A stretch of 64,000 nucleotides of DNA, from contig NC_079205.1 of assembly GCF_026745355.1 (NCBI RefSeq), positions 59,014,593 to 59,078,592 on the forward strand. Direction: 5' to 3'. Below the pieces are notes generated by a model that searched no databases, was not told the DNA's origin, and saw only the letters and a list, made by a program, of their open reading frames with translations. The translations under genes and the position numbers were made by a program. Positions 1-12,117 of the stretch are shown piece by piece. The DNA is from Beta vulgaris subsp. vulgaris (taxonomy: Eukaryota > Streptophyta > Magnoliopsida > Caryophyllales > Amaranthaceae). Numbering within the stretch: position 1 is the stretch's first letter; each line of letters opens with the position of its first letter.

Positions 1-414
1 GTTTGGTTCTTATGATTCTAGTATGAAGAATGGGTTTAAAATGAGTAAAACCCATACCTAGTGTTTGTTTGATAAATTGATAGATATAAAACTCATACCT
101 CAAGCCCAGAAGGTATGGGGTTTAGAAACCCAAGAGGTGAGGTGGGTATAACTCATACCAATAACTCTAAGTATCAAATAAAATAAAAAAATTCACTCCC
201 AAATAAAACCAAACACATGGTATTAGATATCAAGTTCCAAACCTATACCACTTTGGTTTCAATCCTGATTCCAAACTCATACCACTATATGAGCCAAATG
301 CCCCATAGTCATATAGAACCTCCGTTTCTTAATAAAAGTGGCAAGGAGGAGAGAGCGATACGTGGCCTATGTGATATCAATAATATAAGGCTTTCTTTGT
401 ATAAATTTTTTGGC
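1..414. other. intergenic, repeat-like AT-rich DNA, no gene
   Basis: No coding segment is supported. The first 230 bases repeatedly use variants of 'ctcatacc' and 'tttggtt', with a loose inverted relation between the start and the stretch near 215. This suggests an old terminal-repeat element, but its ends cannot be defined. The short open frames here have no plant-like codon pattern or recognisable domain. The last exon of the tryptophanyl-tRNA synthetase gene (see 2246-8225) was looked for here and not found. Confidence 0.4.
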
Positions 415-496
415 CAAAAGAGATATGTCGCAAGTATTATGAAAAATCCCAAAAAGGAAAATTTTGCAAGTATTAAGAAACAGAGGTAATATCTAG
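415..496. repeat. MITE end, 'cttgcaacatattcc' family
   Basis: The stretch contains 'atatgtcgcaagtattat' and ends 'gcaagtattaagaaacagag'. It matches, in inverse orientation, sequences near 14042 and 16727 in this window. It looks like one end of a short Stowaway-type inverted-repeat element; the other end is not clear. Confidence 0.5.
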
Positions 497-673
497 TATG
501 TTTTTCCTTTTCAACTCTTTTTCTTCTCATGTATGTCTGAGGAGTGAGGAATGCACACACTTACTAGTTGCTAGTAGTGTCTCATGTGAGAGTAGAAGTC
601 CATCCCCTAAGCAATTAGCAAGGACTTTACTATAGCACACCTGACAATCTTGTGGTGATTGCTATGGTTATAA

Positions 674-2005
674 CTGCGGATCCAGGATTTTGGATGAGGG
701 GTAGCATAAATTTACAATAGCATCGAATGCCGAAAAAACCAATAAGTACTAAATTCAAAATGCTTCAAAATCCAAATACAACCAAAGACAAAATAGTATA
801 TAATATTTTTTACTATTATTCATGGTGAGTTATCAAATTTTGTAATAGTATACAATTGCATCAAGACTTGCATCTAAGAATAAACCGTCACCAAATTCTA
901 TTGGCTTGGTTGAGTTGGAGGAAAACATTTGAGATATCCCTCTTTTGTTTTCTCTTTATGATTGTGAAGTACATTTATTCATACAATAACACAAGAATTA
1001 ACAAATCAATTGAACTAGGGTATTCTTACTCTGATTATACTAAAAACAACTTTACAACTCAAATCACAAATTCACAACATTACAATTTGTATGATTCTAT
1101 CTAATTCAAAAATCGTGATGCACCAGCAACTCACATAAATCAACATTTTACAACTGTAGATTAACAATAACAAACTTATAAAATCAAACAAATCCCAAAT
1201 TTATAAATCATATAAGGCTCAAAATTATAAATCAAAAATTAGATGAAAAAGAAGTGAAAGAAACAGTAAGAATGAAAAACCACCATTAAAACAATATGGC
1301 TTCTGCCATCACAAGGCTGACAACCTTCGTTCTCATTCCACCTTTCCTCACCTTCTTTTGCAGAAGGACCTGAACCAAAAACTCACTTCACAACATCAAC
1401 TATTTCCTCTAAAACCCACAAATTTTTCCCTCTACAAAACACCTCAAATGGTTTCAATCTCACCCCAAAATCAGTTGGTATGTCATAAGAAGACCAACCC
1501 GTTTTAGAAAATCCAAATTCAGAGGAACCCAGTTCATCAGATTCAGAGAATTTTGATAAGCGTAGGTTGGAAGAGAAATTTGCAGTGTTGAACATAGGAA
1601 TTTATGTTCGTCCATGGCTGCCCTTCTCAGCTACCGTTCTCAATTTTAATGGTGGTCTTGTAATGTCCGCCCATGGAGGTTTGATGCGTGCAAACGAAAA
1701 GGCAAAAGAGTTGAATTTTGTTGGTGGTTCAGGCGTATGGAGAGACTGAGGTGATTGTAGAGAGAGAGATGGGGAGGAATGGAGGAGACTGTAGAGTGTA
1801 GAGAGAGAAAGATGCAGAAAGAGAACAGAGGAGAAGATTAAAAGGCAGACCGTAGAGGGAGAGAGACGCGGAAAGAGGACAGAGGAGAAGAGAAAAGGCT
1901 GACTTTTGGTTCACTTTTCAGAAATTTATTTTTATAGAAAAATCATTTTTCTTAAAATGAGGGGTAGCGCGTGCTAGCCCTTGTTACAATGTGGCTCCGC
2001 CACTG
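674..2005. mobile_element. non-autonomous hAT-like element carrying gene-like sequence
   Basis: The left end reads 'ctgcggatccagg' and the right end, reverse-complemented, reads 'cagtggcggagcca'. These are versions of the CAGTGGCGGATCCAGG-type hAT terminus. The flanking 8-mers 'ggttataa' (666-673) and 'acttataa' (2006-2013) agree at six of eight positions, as for an aged 8-bp target duplication. No transposase is present. Inside, the minus strand from about 1740 down to 1270 looks like captured host sequence: a CT-rich leader, an ATG near 1595 and a 70-codon frame ending at 1383, followed by more coding-like sequence. The captured gene is not recognised. The element sits downstream of the last visible exon of the tryptophanyl-tRNA synthetase, probably in its final intron. 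Confidence 0.6.
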
Positions 2006-2245
2006 ACTTATAAGCGACTTTTCACAATATCATAGAAAGCAGAGAATACCTATTCAAACAGTATGTTGTATATGCACAACAACTGCTTTTGGAAATCAAT
2101 CTAATTCTAACAAGTGCATAACATAACAAGAACATCAAATGCAACATAGTGCTTCTGAGATATTGTGCTGCTTTTAGAGCAAAATTGCAGGAAATATCCC
2201 ATACAAATTGAAGTGGAAGGTAAATCATTCTAGATAAAAGCTCAC

Positions 2246-5200
2246 CTCATCAGTCACTGCAGCCCGGGCTTGTTGATGTCTTTCAACCATCACAGTCAAA
2301 ACTTCAATGAGCCGCTGCTTCACCTCACCTGTCAGCATCCTCCCAGCAGCATAATCCTGGACAAGTAAAACTTAGCATTTTGACACAAAAAAAAGGAAAT
2401 GGAAAAAAGCGATGTCTCAATTGGAAAGAGAATCAAAATACAGGGACCAAGAGGATTATTATCTTACTGTTCTAATGTGCTCAAGCTCGGCATCATCCTC
2501 TAAGAAAAAGCCAAGATACTTGACCGGTATGTCTACCTGATGAACCACAAAAAACAAGATCATATATTTGTTAAAACTTGAACAAAGAAAAATTATCATT
2601 CTTGCACAAAACATTATCTAGTTAAAAAATGTTACACCTACCAGTACAGAGAAATAACACACAAAGACAGGGGGAAAAAGAAAACCAACAGACAGCAAAA
2701 CCTGGTTTGCCAAATTTACTTTGTCTAAACATTGAAGATCATCTCCTTTCAGCAATGAGATAGACTGAGCTACATACTCTTTCACGGAGTCCTTCAGCAT
2801 AATAGCATAAGGATGTGGAACATTAATAGCAAGAATGGTACATGACATATGGCACATTAATACAGCAAAAAAATACATATATACAGACAAAGACTAGCTG
2901 TCAAAAATATGATTACAAAGATAAATCATCTCCATCAAACTGAAACTTTATTTTATCTCCAAATACATCATGGTCCCCCCAAAGGACTAATAAAAACATC
3001 CGCCACAAGGTGTCATTGTCCCCAATCCAGTAAGCACAACAGAAAACTGAAAAGAAAAGCAAGTACCTCTAGATTGGCTCCATACTTCCGGTGCTTCTCT
3101 ATAGAATCTTGCCCTCCAGAAAAAGCATATCGATTCACCTGCAGCAGCAAAAGTGTCGCATATGACACCCAAAACAGTAAGATAAAGGAAGCAGGTCACA
3201 ACCAGCAAATAAAATAGTAAAAATTCCAGTGCTCACTACAGGCTAGATTAAGGTAGCCACACAGAATAGTCCTTTTTGGCCCAGATTCTGGAGATACAGG
3301 AATTGAGATGGTAGCAACCTCAAGAGATCTAGAAAGCCAAGCAGAACTAAGAATCCACAATTAATAGTTCTGAAGGCTCTTTTTTCATTCCCCTATGAAG
3401 TATCTAGCCAATCTCCGAGGCAAAAGGTGTTAATGTGTCTCACTGATAATCCCTTTTCAAGAAAATTTGAAAACGTGATGGCAGATAAAAACTTTACAAA
3501 CCTTGTTCTTAATGTCCTTTGCAGAATCCGTCACATATATGGCAGAATTAGGATCACTTCCAGACATTTTCCCAGCCTCACCCTGTAAGAGTCATCCCAG
3601 TCATATAGTTCCTCAGATGCTATACAATACAAAAAGTCTTCACTACAACTAACATCATGTAGACAAGTAACAGAAAAATCACGCAGAATATTAGAAATGC
3701 CACAGCAAAACACATACACAAGTTTTTTATGCAACTTGAAAGCCATGCGTAACCTTTTTTGAACATAACATTTCCATCGATAAAAAAGCAAACACAATGA
3801 GAAGAGGAAAGGATTCAAAATTTGGTACCTTAAGCTCTTAAGATGATGCAGAAAAAATAATCTATTGAGCTTAAAGAAGTAGAAGCTTCCATATATTCAA
3901 CACAAGATAGATCAGGCAGGTCAACGATATAAAAAGGGGACATTCAAAAGCGAGGAAAAGATTTTATTACATGAAAAGGCAGGCTATGAGTGGTGTCGAT
4001 AAAAAGGACACTTTCTTTCTTTTTCGATAGGTACGGGTAATATTAGGAGACCATTCTCCCAAGGGAGACTAAAAAGGACATAATTTTTCTTTCTATTGCA
4101 TCATTTTATACTTTTACACCATCCATGTATTAGCTTTGACTAGAATTTTTCAACTAAGATATAAAAAAACAAATATTAGTAAATGAGACGTTGGAATTAT
4201 TTCAATGTATAAATTCGATAAATGAACTTTTTATACTCTTTGCTAGTAGTTGATTAATCAATGGTAAATTTGTGCATTGGCAAGCATGAAATTCCATTCC
4301 CATACGACGCGAGGGAAATAAACAGAGGAAGTACATGCTAGGGTATGAAAGGTTTCTTATGTACATAAGCAAACATATTGTAAGCTAATGGTAGTCATCA
4401 GCATAATAATGATACTTAACTCTAATGTAACAAACTTATTACAATAAATAAGCATCAAACTCACTATATTTAATAAACCTAAATTGAGGAAGTAAGATCA
4501 ATTTCTCCTTGAAAGTCAAACATCCACTATGTTTGACCTATCTATAAGTTCCTTTGCAAAATCCAGAAGTTATACCTTACATCATAAGCGACCAACAAGA
4601 ACATAAAACAGCAAGAAAAGAAAATAAAGGGTGTACATGTATGAAAAGTAAGGATACTATATACAATAACTTGACTCTTTTCTCAGACCAAGCAGTCCAG
4701 CACTCTAGTTTACAACATTATCACTAAAATTATGAATTACCCACCATTCTCCCAAAAGCTCATGAAAAGAGACACTAACTCACAATGCTTCCTACAATAT
4801 GATTTCACGAATTTAGTAGCTTGGAAATTGAAACCTCAGATCCCCCCCCCCAAAAAAAAAAAAAAATAGGAAAACCCTGAACATGATTATTACCTTCTCA
4901 AAAAGAGACACAATGGGTTCATATACTGTGCTAATCAGTACAATCCAAACACACCTGAAGTGCAGGGAAGAAGGAAGACTCGATTAAAGCAGGTTTTTGG
5001 TATCCGATCCGAGGAGCAACATCTCTTGCCATTCTGAAGTAAGGATCCTGAGATATGGCAAAAAGGATAATAGAGCAGATTAACTTGTATTAGCAGCAGA
5101 ATGACAACAATGCATACTTTGAAGGCCCGACTTAAGTAACTCGTATGCAACAGTTGATAATATTTCAAGCCAGAAACTAGACCTGGTAGCTTTAGAATAC

Positions 5201-8200
5201 ACAGCAACAGTACCCCTTTGGGAGCACAAGGCACTGGAGACCTGGGCTTGACATTCTTCAGGTCTCACGTAAAAAGCCATACATTCAATTTCGAAGGTTA
5301 CAAGCAGCAATCGCAGCTAACTCTCAGCCCTATTTAACCACGCTTGGCAGGGATAGGAGGATGGAGTTCAGCAGACGAAAGAATGAACAGTTGAAAATGC
5401 TATGAGTACATAATGCCATCACCCAAAATCATAAGGGAATTATGTGGCGAGAACATAAAATCAAACTTAAAACTCACATCATGCTGGGATTTTTAGTCAA
5501 TAATTGACTAGACAAAAGATTTAAATGAAGCAACCAAGCAAAGGAAAGTATGACCGAAAAAAGACCCAACCTGGTCAATAGCACAAGGAATCAAACAACG
5601 AATATTTTCTTGGCCAGAAAATAAGTGAGGAAATGAGCTGGAAAAGGCAGGAGCTGCCTGCACCCACAATAATGTATCACACCAGAAGATTAGATTAGCA
5701 AAGTACTTAGCACGCAGAGATTACAATAGAAATAAAAAACTCTACTGAAATTTTATAAAGAAACAGATATAAGGAGACAATATAAATTAACTCGTTTCAC
5801 TCCGAGATTCTAATTTGCATTCATGTTAGTCCCACAAAATTGGATAACACTGACAATGACGTGACAATAAAGGGGGCGGAGCATTAAGTCGATCATTACA
5901 ATCAATAAACTTTTGGCTCAAGCTTAAATAACCAAGACTTAAATGTACACCATATAGTACCTCAGTTGCCGGAAAAAATATTTTGCCAATGTGGTCTTCA
6001 TTAGTAAAACCAAATATACCAAAAACCTGCAAAAATCAACTCATGTATTAATAACAAAGATCAAAAGAGCAATAAGGATAGCATCATCAGACTACATCCC
6101 ATGCTTTATCAAAACAATTACCTTGTTCAGTGTCACACACTTGGCAACCTTGATCATGTTCTGGAAGAACTTTCTGTAAAAGAAGTTTAATGCTGTGTAA
6201 GTAGTCTTCACAAACAACACTTAATTCACAACATTACTTCAATACACAGCATGAGATTTCTAGATATACATTGGTTTCAATGAGAAAGTCCCCTCACGAG
6301 GACTACATCAATTGAAGTGCAATAGGTACATATGTTACTTGCAACTATGCCCAACAATCAATATTACTTGTGATATATTATACTCACCCACCAACATAGT
6401 TGAAGTCAGTGAAGATGAAGGTTCTGGACACGTCAAATCCACAGGCAATGATATCCTTAGCATTCTCACGTGCAAGTCTAATGCTCTCCTCCACAGACAA
6501 GTTCTTCCACATGCTTTTCTCATCATCAGTTAACTGAATCACCAAGGGTACCTTAAAAGCATCCTGGAGGTACCTACATGCTTTAAATGTCAGTAAGGAC
6601 AGTTTTCAGAAAAGAGACAACATGATAAGCGAACAGGAAAACGATTGAACAAAGTTGGTTCTAGGAATCAAGAAACACCTTGCAGATTCAGGTTGCTTAA
6701 GCCTTAAGCCATATAGTTCAACACTTGTATAAATTTTTTAGAGTGCAAAAATCAACAATTAGATAACATGGAAAATAGAAGTCTTCTATTTCCTTACCCA
6801 TTGAGCTAGCCGCAAACAGAAGATTTGAATTTTAAGGCAACTCTAAAGCTAAATCAGTTTGGCATAAGCAGATGAAAAACCTACACCAACAAATAGGTTA
6901 TGCACAAGTTGCACCAACATCCCAAAGTTCACTACAAACTTTCTACTGAAGTCCATACTACCAGGTCAAATAAAAGAAGCTGATTTGCAAATTAGCAGAA
7001 CTCTAATTTGAGAAAAAGCCATGAGCTTTCTTACTCTCATCCTCCTAAAGACGCATATCCCTGCCTCTTCGCGACGGAAATGGAAAAGTCCATCCCAAAA
7101 GAAAAGAAGAGACGACAACCTTCACAAACTCCCCTCAACAATACGCTGCATTTCCAGGGGTAGGTAATCCCAGAATAACAGGTTGCTATTTACAAATTTT
7201 GTACTTTCCCATATCACTCTTGATATTACTCTGAATCAAGGGAAAACTACCTACTGGCATTAGGGAAATGTATACTAAGAAATAACAAGTTGAAGGAGGG
7301 TAATCAGTAATGGTTTATTTTGGCACAATATCTTAAAAAGAACCCTGATTGAGCAACAATTTTCGCAACAAACACGATAATAGGATGCCCATCTATATCA
7401 CAAGGCGATAAGCTACTTCATTTCCTTCTTATAGCAGGTCACACAACAATGCAGCAATAAATTCGCACTATCAGCCCACAAACCTAACCAAAAATCACCA
7501 CCATAAAGTTCAAATTCAACCAATTCTTCTATTTCTCAGAGCAGCAACTTGGAGTAAGAAAAATGCAATTAATCACAAAACAACCAATTTTAATTTATAA
7601 GCACAAAAAGATACAAAAACCTAAACAAAAATCACCGCCAGATAGTTCAAATTCAACCAATTCTTCTACTTCTCAGAGCAGCAACATGAAGTAAGAAAAT
7701 GCAATTAATCAGAAAAACAACCAATTTTAACATTAAAGCACAAAAATATACCAGAAAGATAAAGAGAGAGTAAACAAAAATAGTACTTGGTGAACATGAA
7801 AGGGACCAAATGCCCTAAATGCAACGCTTCAGAAGAAGGTCCTCGACCAGTATACAAGTAAAACTTATCACCTCTTTCATACGCATCAAGTATCTCACTC
7901 AAATCACTACAAAATTCAACACCAAAACAAACAAAATCAGAGAATTCAAGAGTAAAATTGAACAACAAGCAAACAAAAAAAAGAGGAGAGAGAAAAAAGA
8001 CCGATGAGCAAAGAAGACACCGCGACGAAGGAAGACGTGAGCAGGACGACGCGTTAGACGTTCAAAGCGTTGAATAAGAGCAGAATCAAGACGTTGACAA
8101 CCAAATTGATCGATAAGTTTATCGTAATCGATTTTGCCACCTTCTTTTGCAGATACTTCCCATGGAGTTACAATTTGTTCGTCTTCTTCTTCTTCTACCT

Positions 8201-8225
8201 TCATCTTCTCGCAGTCGTTCGACAT
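2246..8225 (-). CDS. tryptophan--tRNA ligase, cytosolic (3' end outside window)
   Basis: Class I aminoacyl-tRNA synthetase that charges tRNA-Trp for cytosolic translation. Eleven exons with GT/AG borders join in phase: 8225-8002, 7906-7787, 6573-6388, 6173-6122, 6026-5961, 5657-5571, 5047-4955, 3582-3502, 3138-3067, 2536-2468 and 2356-2246. They give 387 residues. The ATG at 8225 opens a 75-residue N-terminal extension ending FFAHR. The ATP-binding HxGH motif is HLGH at residues 104-107. The second signature is KMSGS at 281-285, where eukaryotic enzymes often have KMSAS. The dimer and tRNA region includes [17 protein letters not shown] and ends ARAAVTDE. Homologues continue about 15 residues (MVDAFM-like), and that last exon is not visible down to base 1, so it probably lies left of the window. 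No signal peptide is seen, which fits the cytosolic form. Large introns (3583-4954, 6574-7786) hold no recognised gene. Confidence 0.93.
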
Positions 8226-10015
8226 TAGATTTTCAGCCGCCTTCAGTGGTTACTGCCTTACTGAGTTACTGGTACGAATAGAGGAGGATGGACTGAGGTG
8301 ATTCTTTTGCTTTTCGGGTTACTAAATTGCGTTTTCCGTAAAACGTTGAAATGCACGATATTTTTCAATATGTTAGTACTCGCCTACTGAGAAAGTATAC
8401 CCCCATACTCGGTATGGCCGTATGGGGAGGTAGTTGCTCATATTGGGTATTTTTGTTATTTAGCTACTCGGTATTTCCTCTATCCCCTAATGTCTGTTGT
8501 TTGGATGCTATGTGAATGTTTTTTTTGATGGGGATGTTATGTGAATGTTAATTGTCAATCAATTATGATTCCGAATTTTGAATTACTATTTAATCTTATT
8601 ATTCAAATTTCTTAAAAAAAATCGTATGAAAGATATAAAGGCTGATTGATATTTTGATGGCATAATAGTAGCATTAACAATTCCATCCTCCAATCACGCC
8701 TAAAGTGATTTAATCAAGGGATTAAAATATTTCTATCCACGGTCAAATCATGAAGAATCATCTTAGGATAATCACTTCAATATAAGGGACGATCAAAATG
8801 ATATTTCTTATAAGTCGCACCTTTTTTCTCTCTCTTCTGATTATCTACCAGTATCAAATCTCAATGGCTGCTAGGCTCCATCATCTTTTTGTACTACAAA
8901 TTTGATTGATTTTAAGAATTTCATGATGGGTTTTTCATTTTTTTTTGTAATCAATATGGAAATTGGGTTTTTGAGATCTTATTGATGTAAAAAAATAAAA
9001 ACTTTTACGGGTTTAATTTAGTAGGTGGTAAGACATATGAGACTTTTTTCCAGATTAATAAAAATTGATGTGGTAGGGAGATCGAGTTGTGGAAGTTGAG
9101 AAATAGCAACGTTAACAAGAAAGGATGGCCGTATCTCGCCATTGTCGAAGCTAACAAGGAGGAAGTCTCTCACCGTGCTCCATGTCTAAGGTGTTTACTC
9201 ATTTGTCATTTTTTTTAATATTTTAATTGAAAGAATGGCAGTATCTCGCTATTGTCTAAGGTATTTGCCAAACAAGAAGTTTTCTAATAGTTTAGGGTCT
9301 AAAATTTAGTTCTTACATCGTTAAGCACGTGATTTAACTTTGATTAACATTGTTATAAAGTATGTCAGCTTACTTGTGGGTAGCTATATGAGAATCAATA
9401 TGTCGTTCAGTCGTTCTCACCTAAATCTCACAAAACGAGACTCTTATTTTGCTCGCTTCAAAATCGGAACCAATGTAGTCGTCCTCCAGATCTTCTAAAT
9501 ACATTCCAAGCTCAAGAGATTCCATGTCTACAATAATCTTTCTCTTGAAAGATGAAATACCATGATAGTCACACGTAATGAAAGAACTTATAGAGCAATT
9601 TGCAGAATTTACTTCTTAATAATAAAATTTAGCAATTCTTTTGTTACATACGAAAACTTTATGGCATCAAACTATGCACTGGTCATTTTTTACTATAGAG
9701 ACGGTTTAGATGCCTACAATAGGAGAACTTGGGCACATATTTTATATCCAATAAGGAACAAGTGAAAGACATTTTGGTTGCTTCTCTGAATTTTGTTGAA
9801 AAATCAATTCAATGTGAAGGTCAAGCACATAAGAGTTGATAGAGAAATTAAGATTTCGCATGAAGAATGTCGATTGATGTTTGATGAAACGGGCATAAGG
9901 CATCAAAGAAGCATTGTTGGGGTCCCTCATACAGGGCTGCCTAAAAGTTGTTGGAGGAGTGTGTGTTAGCAGCCACACTTGACCAATCAACCTCCATCAG
10001 GCAACCATCTCCCAG
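8226..10015. other. intergenic, promoter side of the Trp-tRNA ligase gene; no gene seen
   Basis: AT-rich with no recognisable coding segment. The bases just after 8225 are the 5' UTR and promoter of the minus-strand synthetase gene. The short frames at 9562-9990 show no domain. Confidence 0.5.
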
Positions 10016-10019
10016 TAGA

Positions 10020-10515
10020 TTTGAGCTAGATTTCCAAAAAAATTAGGGACGATAAGACTTTAAATATAAGTTTTTGCGATAAATAACTTTTTTAAAAATA
10101 ATTGGCAAGATAAGACCTTAAATTTTTTTTTTCGAGAAACAACATTGAATCATTTCTATGCTTTGACCAAGTATTTTTCGACTTCGATTCACTAAAATTA
10201 AACATGGCAACGCAGTAAGGCACGTTGTCTACATTTCTTATGTTTGAACCTTATTTTCCTTCCTATACTGATGAATTCAACGTCGGAAAATATTTGGTCA
10301 ATGTCAAAAAATAGAGAAAAAAAAGTGTTCGAAACATAAGATATGTAGTTCACGTGTCCTGCACATGTTTGGTTTTAACGAGTCAACGTTGAAAAATACT
10401 TGGTCAATACCGGAAAATTGGTCGCGTTTATTTCTCGCAAAAAATTTCTTCTTAAGGTTTTCTTTTGCCAGATTTATTTTAAAAGGTTGTTTTTAACAAA
10501 TTTTCCAAAAAAATT
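10020..10515. repeat. fold-back-like inverted repeat
   Basis: Both ends carry 'tttccaaaaaaatt'. Internal sequences occur in opposite orientations: 'ttgaccaagtatttttcgac' near 10165, then 'gaaaatatttggtcaat' near 10285 and 'gaaaaatacttggtcaat' near 10390. This fits a decayed palindromic MITE. Target duplication is not clear. Confidence 0.4.
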
Positions 10516-10840
10516 ATGGTTGATAGCATCACTTGTAGAGCAAATTTTTGACGGAGTCTTGGTAGCAGCCATAAGATAAGGCGTAAGCAGGTGATGATTC
10601 CCGATGTCTCTTCTAACAAACATGGAGTATATTTATAGGTAAGACAGAAAAGAAATTAAACCACTTAGATGAGGCCAATTTTCCCAGATTACAAATGAAC
10701 ACTGCAATATAATTTATTTGAGATCAAAAGTCAATACTGAATTTCAATAATAGGAAATTACAAGAATGAAGAATAATATAGTATACTAACGAACATACAT
10801 GGGGGGTCATGATCCACATTCATGAACAAATAAAAATGAT

Positions 10841-11512
10841 CTAAGACATAAATTTAGTAGCATTAGTTACAGGGTAACCAATACCATGTCTTCTAGTAGG
10901 AAAAGCAACAAAGAGCAAACTACAAATAACACCCACACCAAGTGGCAATATATCAAGAACTTCCTGAACTTCCTGTGTAGGTTTTGGGTAAAAACAGTTG
11001 ACAACATTTTTATCTCTTAAACTCACAACTCCAAACACTATTATAGACAAAACAGCATGAACACAATCAATGAACCTAAGCTTATACTTAGCTAGATCAA
11101 CCTCGACTGTGTCCGTGTAGTAGTCGAACAACCATATTCCTTTCAAGGTAGCAAAACCATAGTAGACTCGGCCATCTGGGGCACGAAAGCTATCGGTGAA
11201 CGAGGCGAGAAAGCATGAGATGCCGAGGAGTGCGAGGAGAAGGGTGGTTAATGATCGAGTTGTGATGTCGCATTGTCCGTGGTTGGTGAAGATTGGTGTT
11301 AGAAGTTGGAAGGCTAAGAGTGTTCCTGTTGGTAGTAAGTTTGCTAAATTAGCTGTGCTTGTTAAGGCTCGTTGAGTGATTGATGGTTGCAGCGGTGGTT
11401 CGGGTTTTCGATCGTCGGAGATTGTGTTGTTGCTGGTTTGATGATCGGAGTTAGAGGTGGAAGATGGTTGTTTGATGGAGGTTGATGGAAGTCGTTGTTT
11501 TAGTTGGGACAT
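10841..11512 (-). CDS. DUF679 (DMP) membrane protein
   Basis: Intronless 223-residue protein of the plant DMP (DUF679) family. These are small four-helix proteins of endomembranes, studied in senescence-related membrane remodelling and, for one subgroup, in sperm-cell fusion. A Ser/Thr/Pro-rich, probably disordered N-terminus covers residues 1-48. The family core starts at STANLANLLPTGTLLAFQLL (about 52-71). Other landmarks are CFLASFTDSF, the RFIDCVHAVLS segment, NCFYPKP and the C-terminal FPTRRHGIGYPV. Four hydrophobic segments lie near 58-78, 88-108, 149-166 and 189-208. The ATG at 11512 is the first in frame and the length fits the family. It is flanked by MITEs upstream, and no intron is needed. 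I cannot assign it to a numbered DMP subgroup, so a fertility role is not claimed. Confidence 0.95.
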   Translation of the reverse strand: MSQLKQRLPSTSIKQPSSTSNSDHQTSNNTISDDRKPEPPLQPSITQRALTSTANLANLLPTGTLLAFQLLTPIFTNHGQCDITTRSLTTLLLALLGISCFLASFTDSFRAPDGRVYYGFATLKGIWLFDYYTDTVEVDLAKYKLRFIDCVHAVLSIIVFGVVSLRDKNVVNCFYPKPTQEVQEVLDILPLGVGVICSLLFVAFPTRRHGIGYPVTNATKFMS

Positions 11513-11629
11513 TTTGTTTTGGTTTATTTAGTTGGACAGGAATACAGGATGAGAAGGTAGTTGAATGAGGGAATTTATATTATTGGTGCATTGGTGGTCC
11601 CTTAGCACTTAGCAATCACCAATCATGTA

Positions 11630-11879
11630 CTCGTTCCAAAATATAGTTCCCGTTTTATTTTGCACAGTCTCCAAGACCTACCTTTGATCTACAATATCTT
11701 CTATTTCTTAGTATTAAAAATATAAAAAGTTGTTATTACGAATTTATACATTGAGACGAATCTAACAAGACCCCTCATGAATATATTTTTTTGTATACAT
11801 TAATAAGAATATTTGGTCAAAGTTTTTAAAATTTGAATCCCAAAATAGAAACGAGAACTATATTTTGGGACGGAGGGAG
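11630..11879. mobile_element. Stowaway-like MITE
   Basis: The 5' end 'ctcgttccaaaatatagttc' is inverted at the 3' end as 'gaactatattttgggacgg', finishing 'agggag'. The flanking dinucleotide is TA on both sides. It lies in the upstream region of the DMP gene. Confidence 0.75.
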
Positions 11880-11881
11880 TA

Positions 11882-12117
11882 GTTCCCGTTTCTATTTTGG
11901 GAGTCAAAATTTAAAATCTTTGACCAAATATTCTCATTAATGTATACAAGAAAACATATTTATGCGGGGTCTTGTTGAATTCGTCTCAACGTGTATATTC
12001 ATAATATTAATTTTTTTATATGTTTTACTAATTCGAAATAGAAGATATAATAAGTCAAAGATACGTTTTGGAAACTGTGCAAACAGAAATGGAAACTTTA
12101 TTCTGGGACGGAGGAAG
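11882..12117. mobile_element. second Stowaway-like MITE, head-to-tail, 5' end truncated
   Basis: It begins 'gttcccgtttctattttggg' immediately after the preceding MITE and ends 'tctgggacggaggaag' before TA. Interior landmarks ('tttgaccaaatattctcatt', 'cttgttgaattcgtctcaa') match the inverse of the preceding copy. The outer 'ctccctccgtcccaaaatat' of the left end is missing. Confidence 0.65.

Noticed and set aside
9562..9990. Small genes in the 9.5-10 kb intergenic region
   Set aside because: Short overlapping frames on both strands without domains, codon bias or splice context.
10841..11512. Assigning the DMP gene to the haploid-inducer subgroup
   Set aside because: The DUF679 core is clear but subgroup-defining residues cannot be judged without an alignment.
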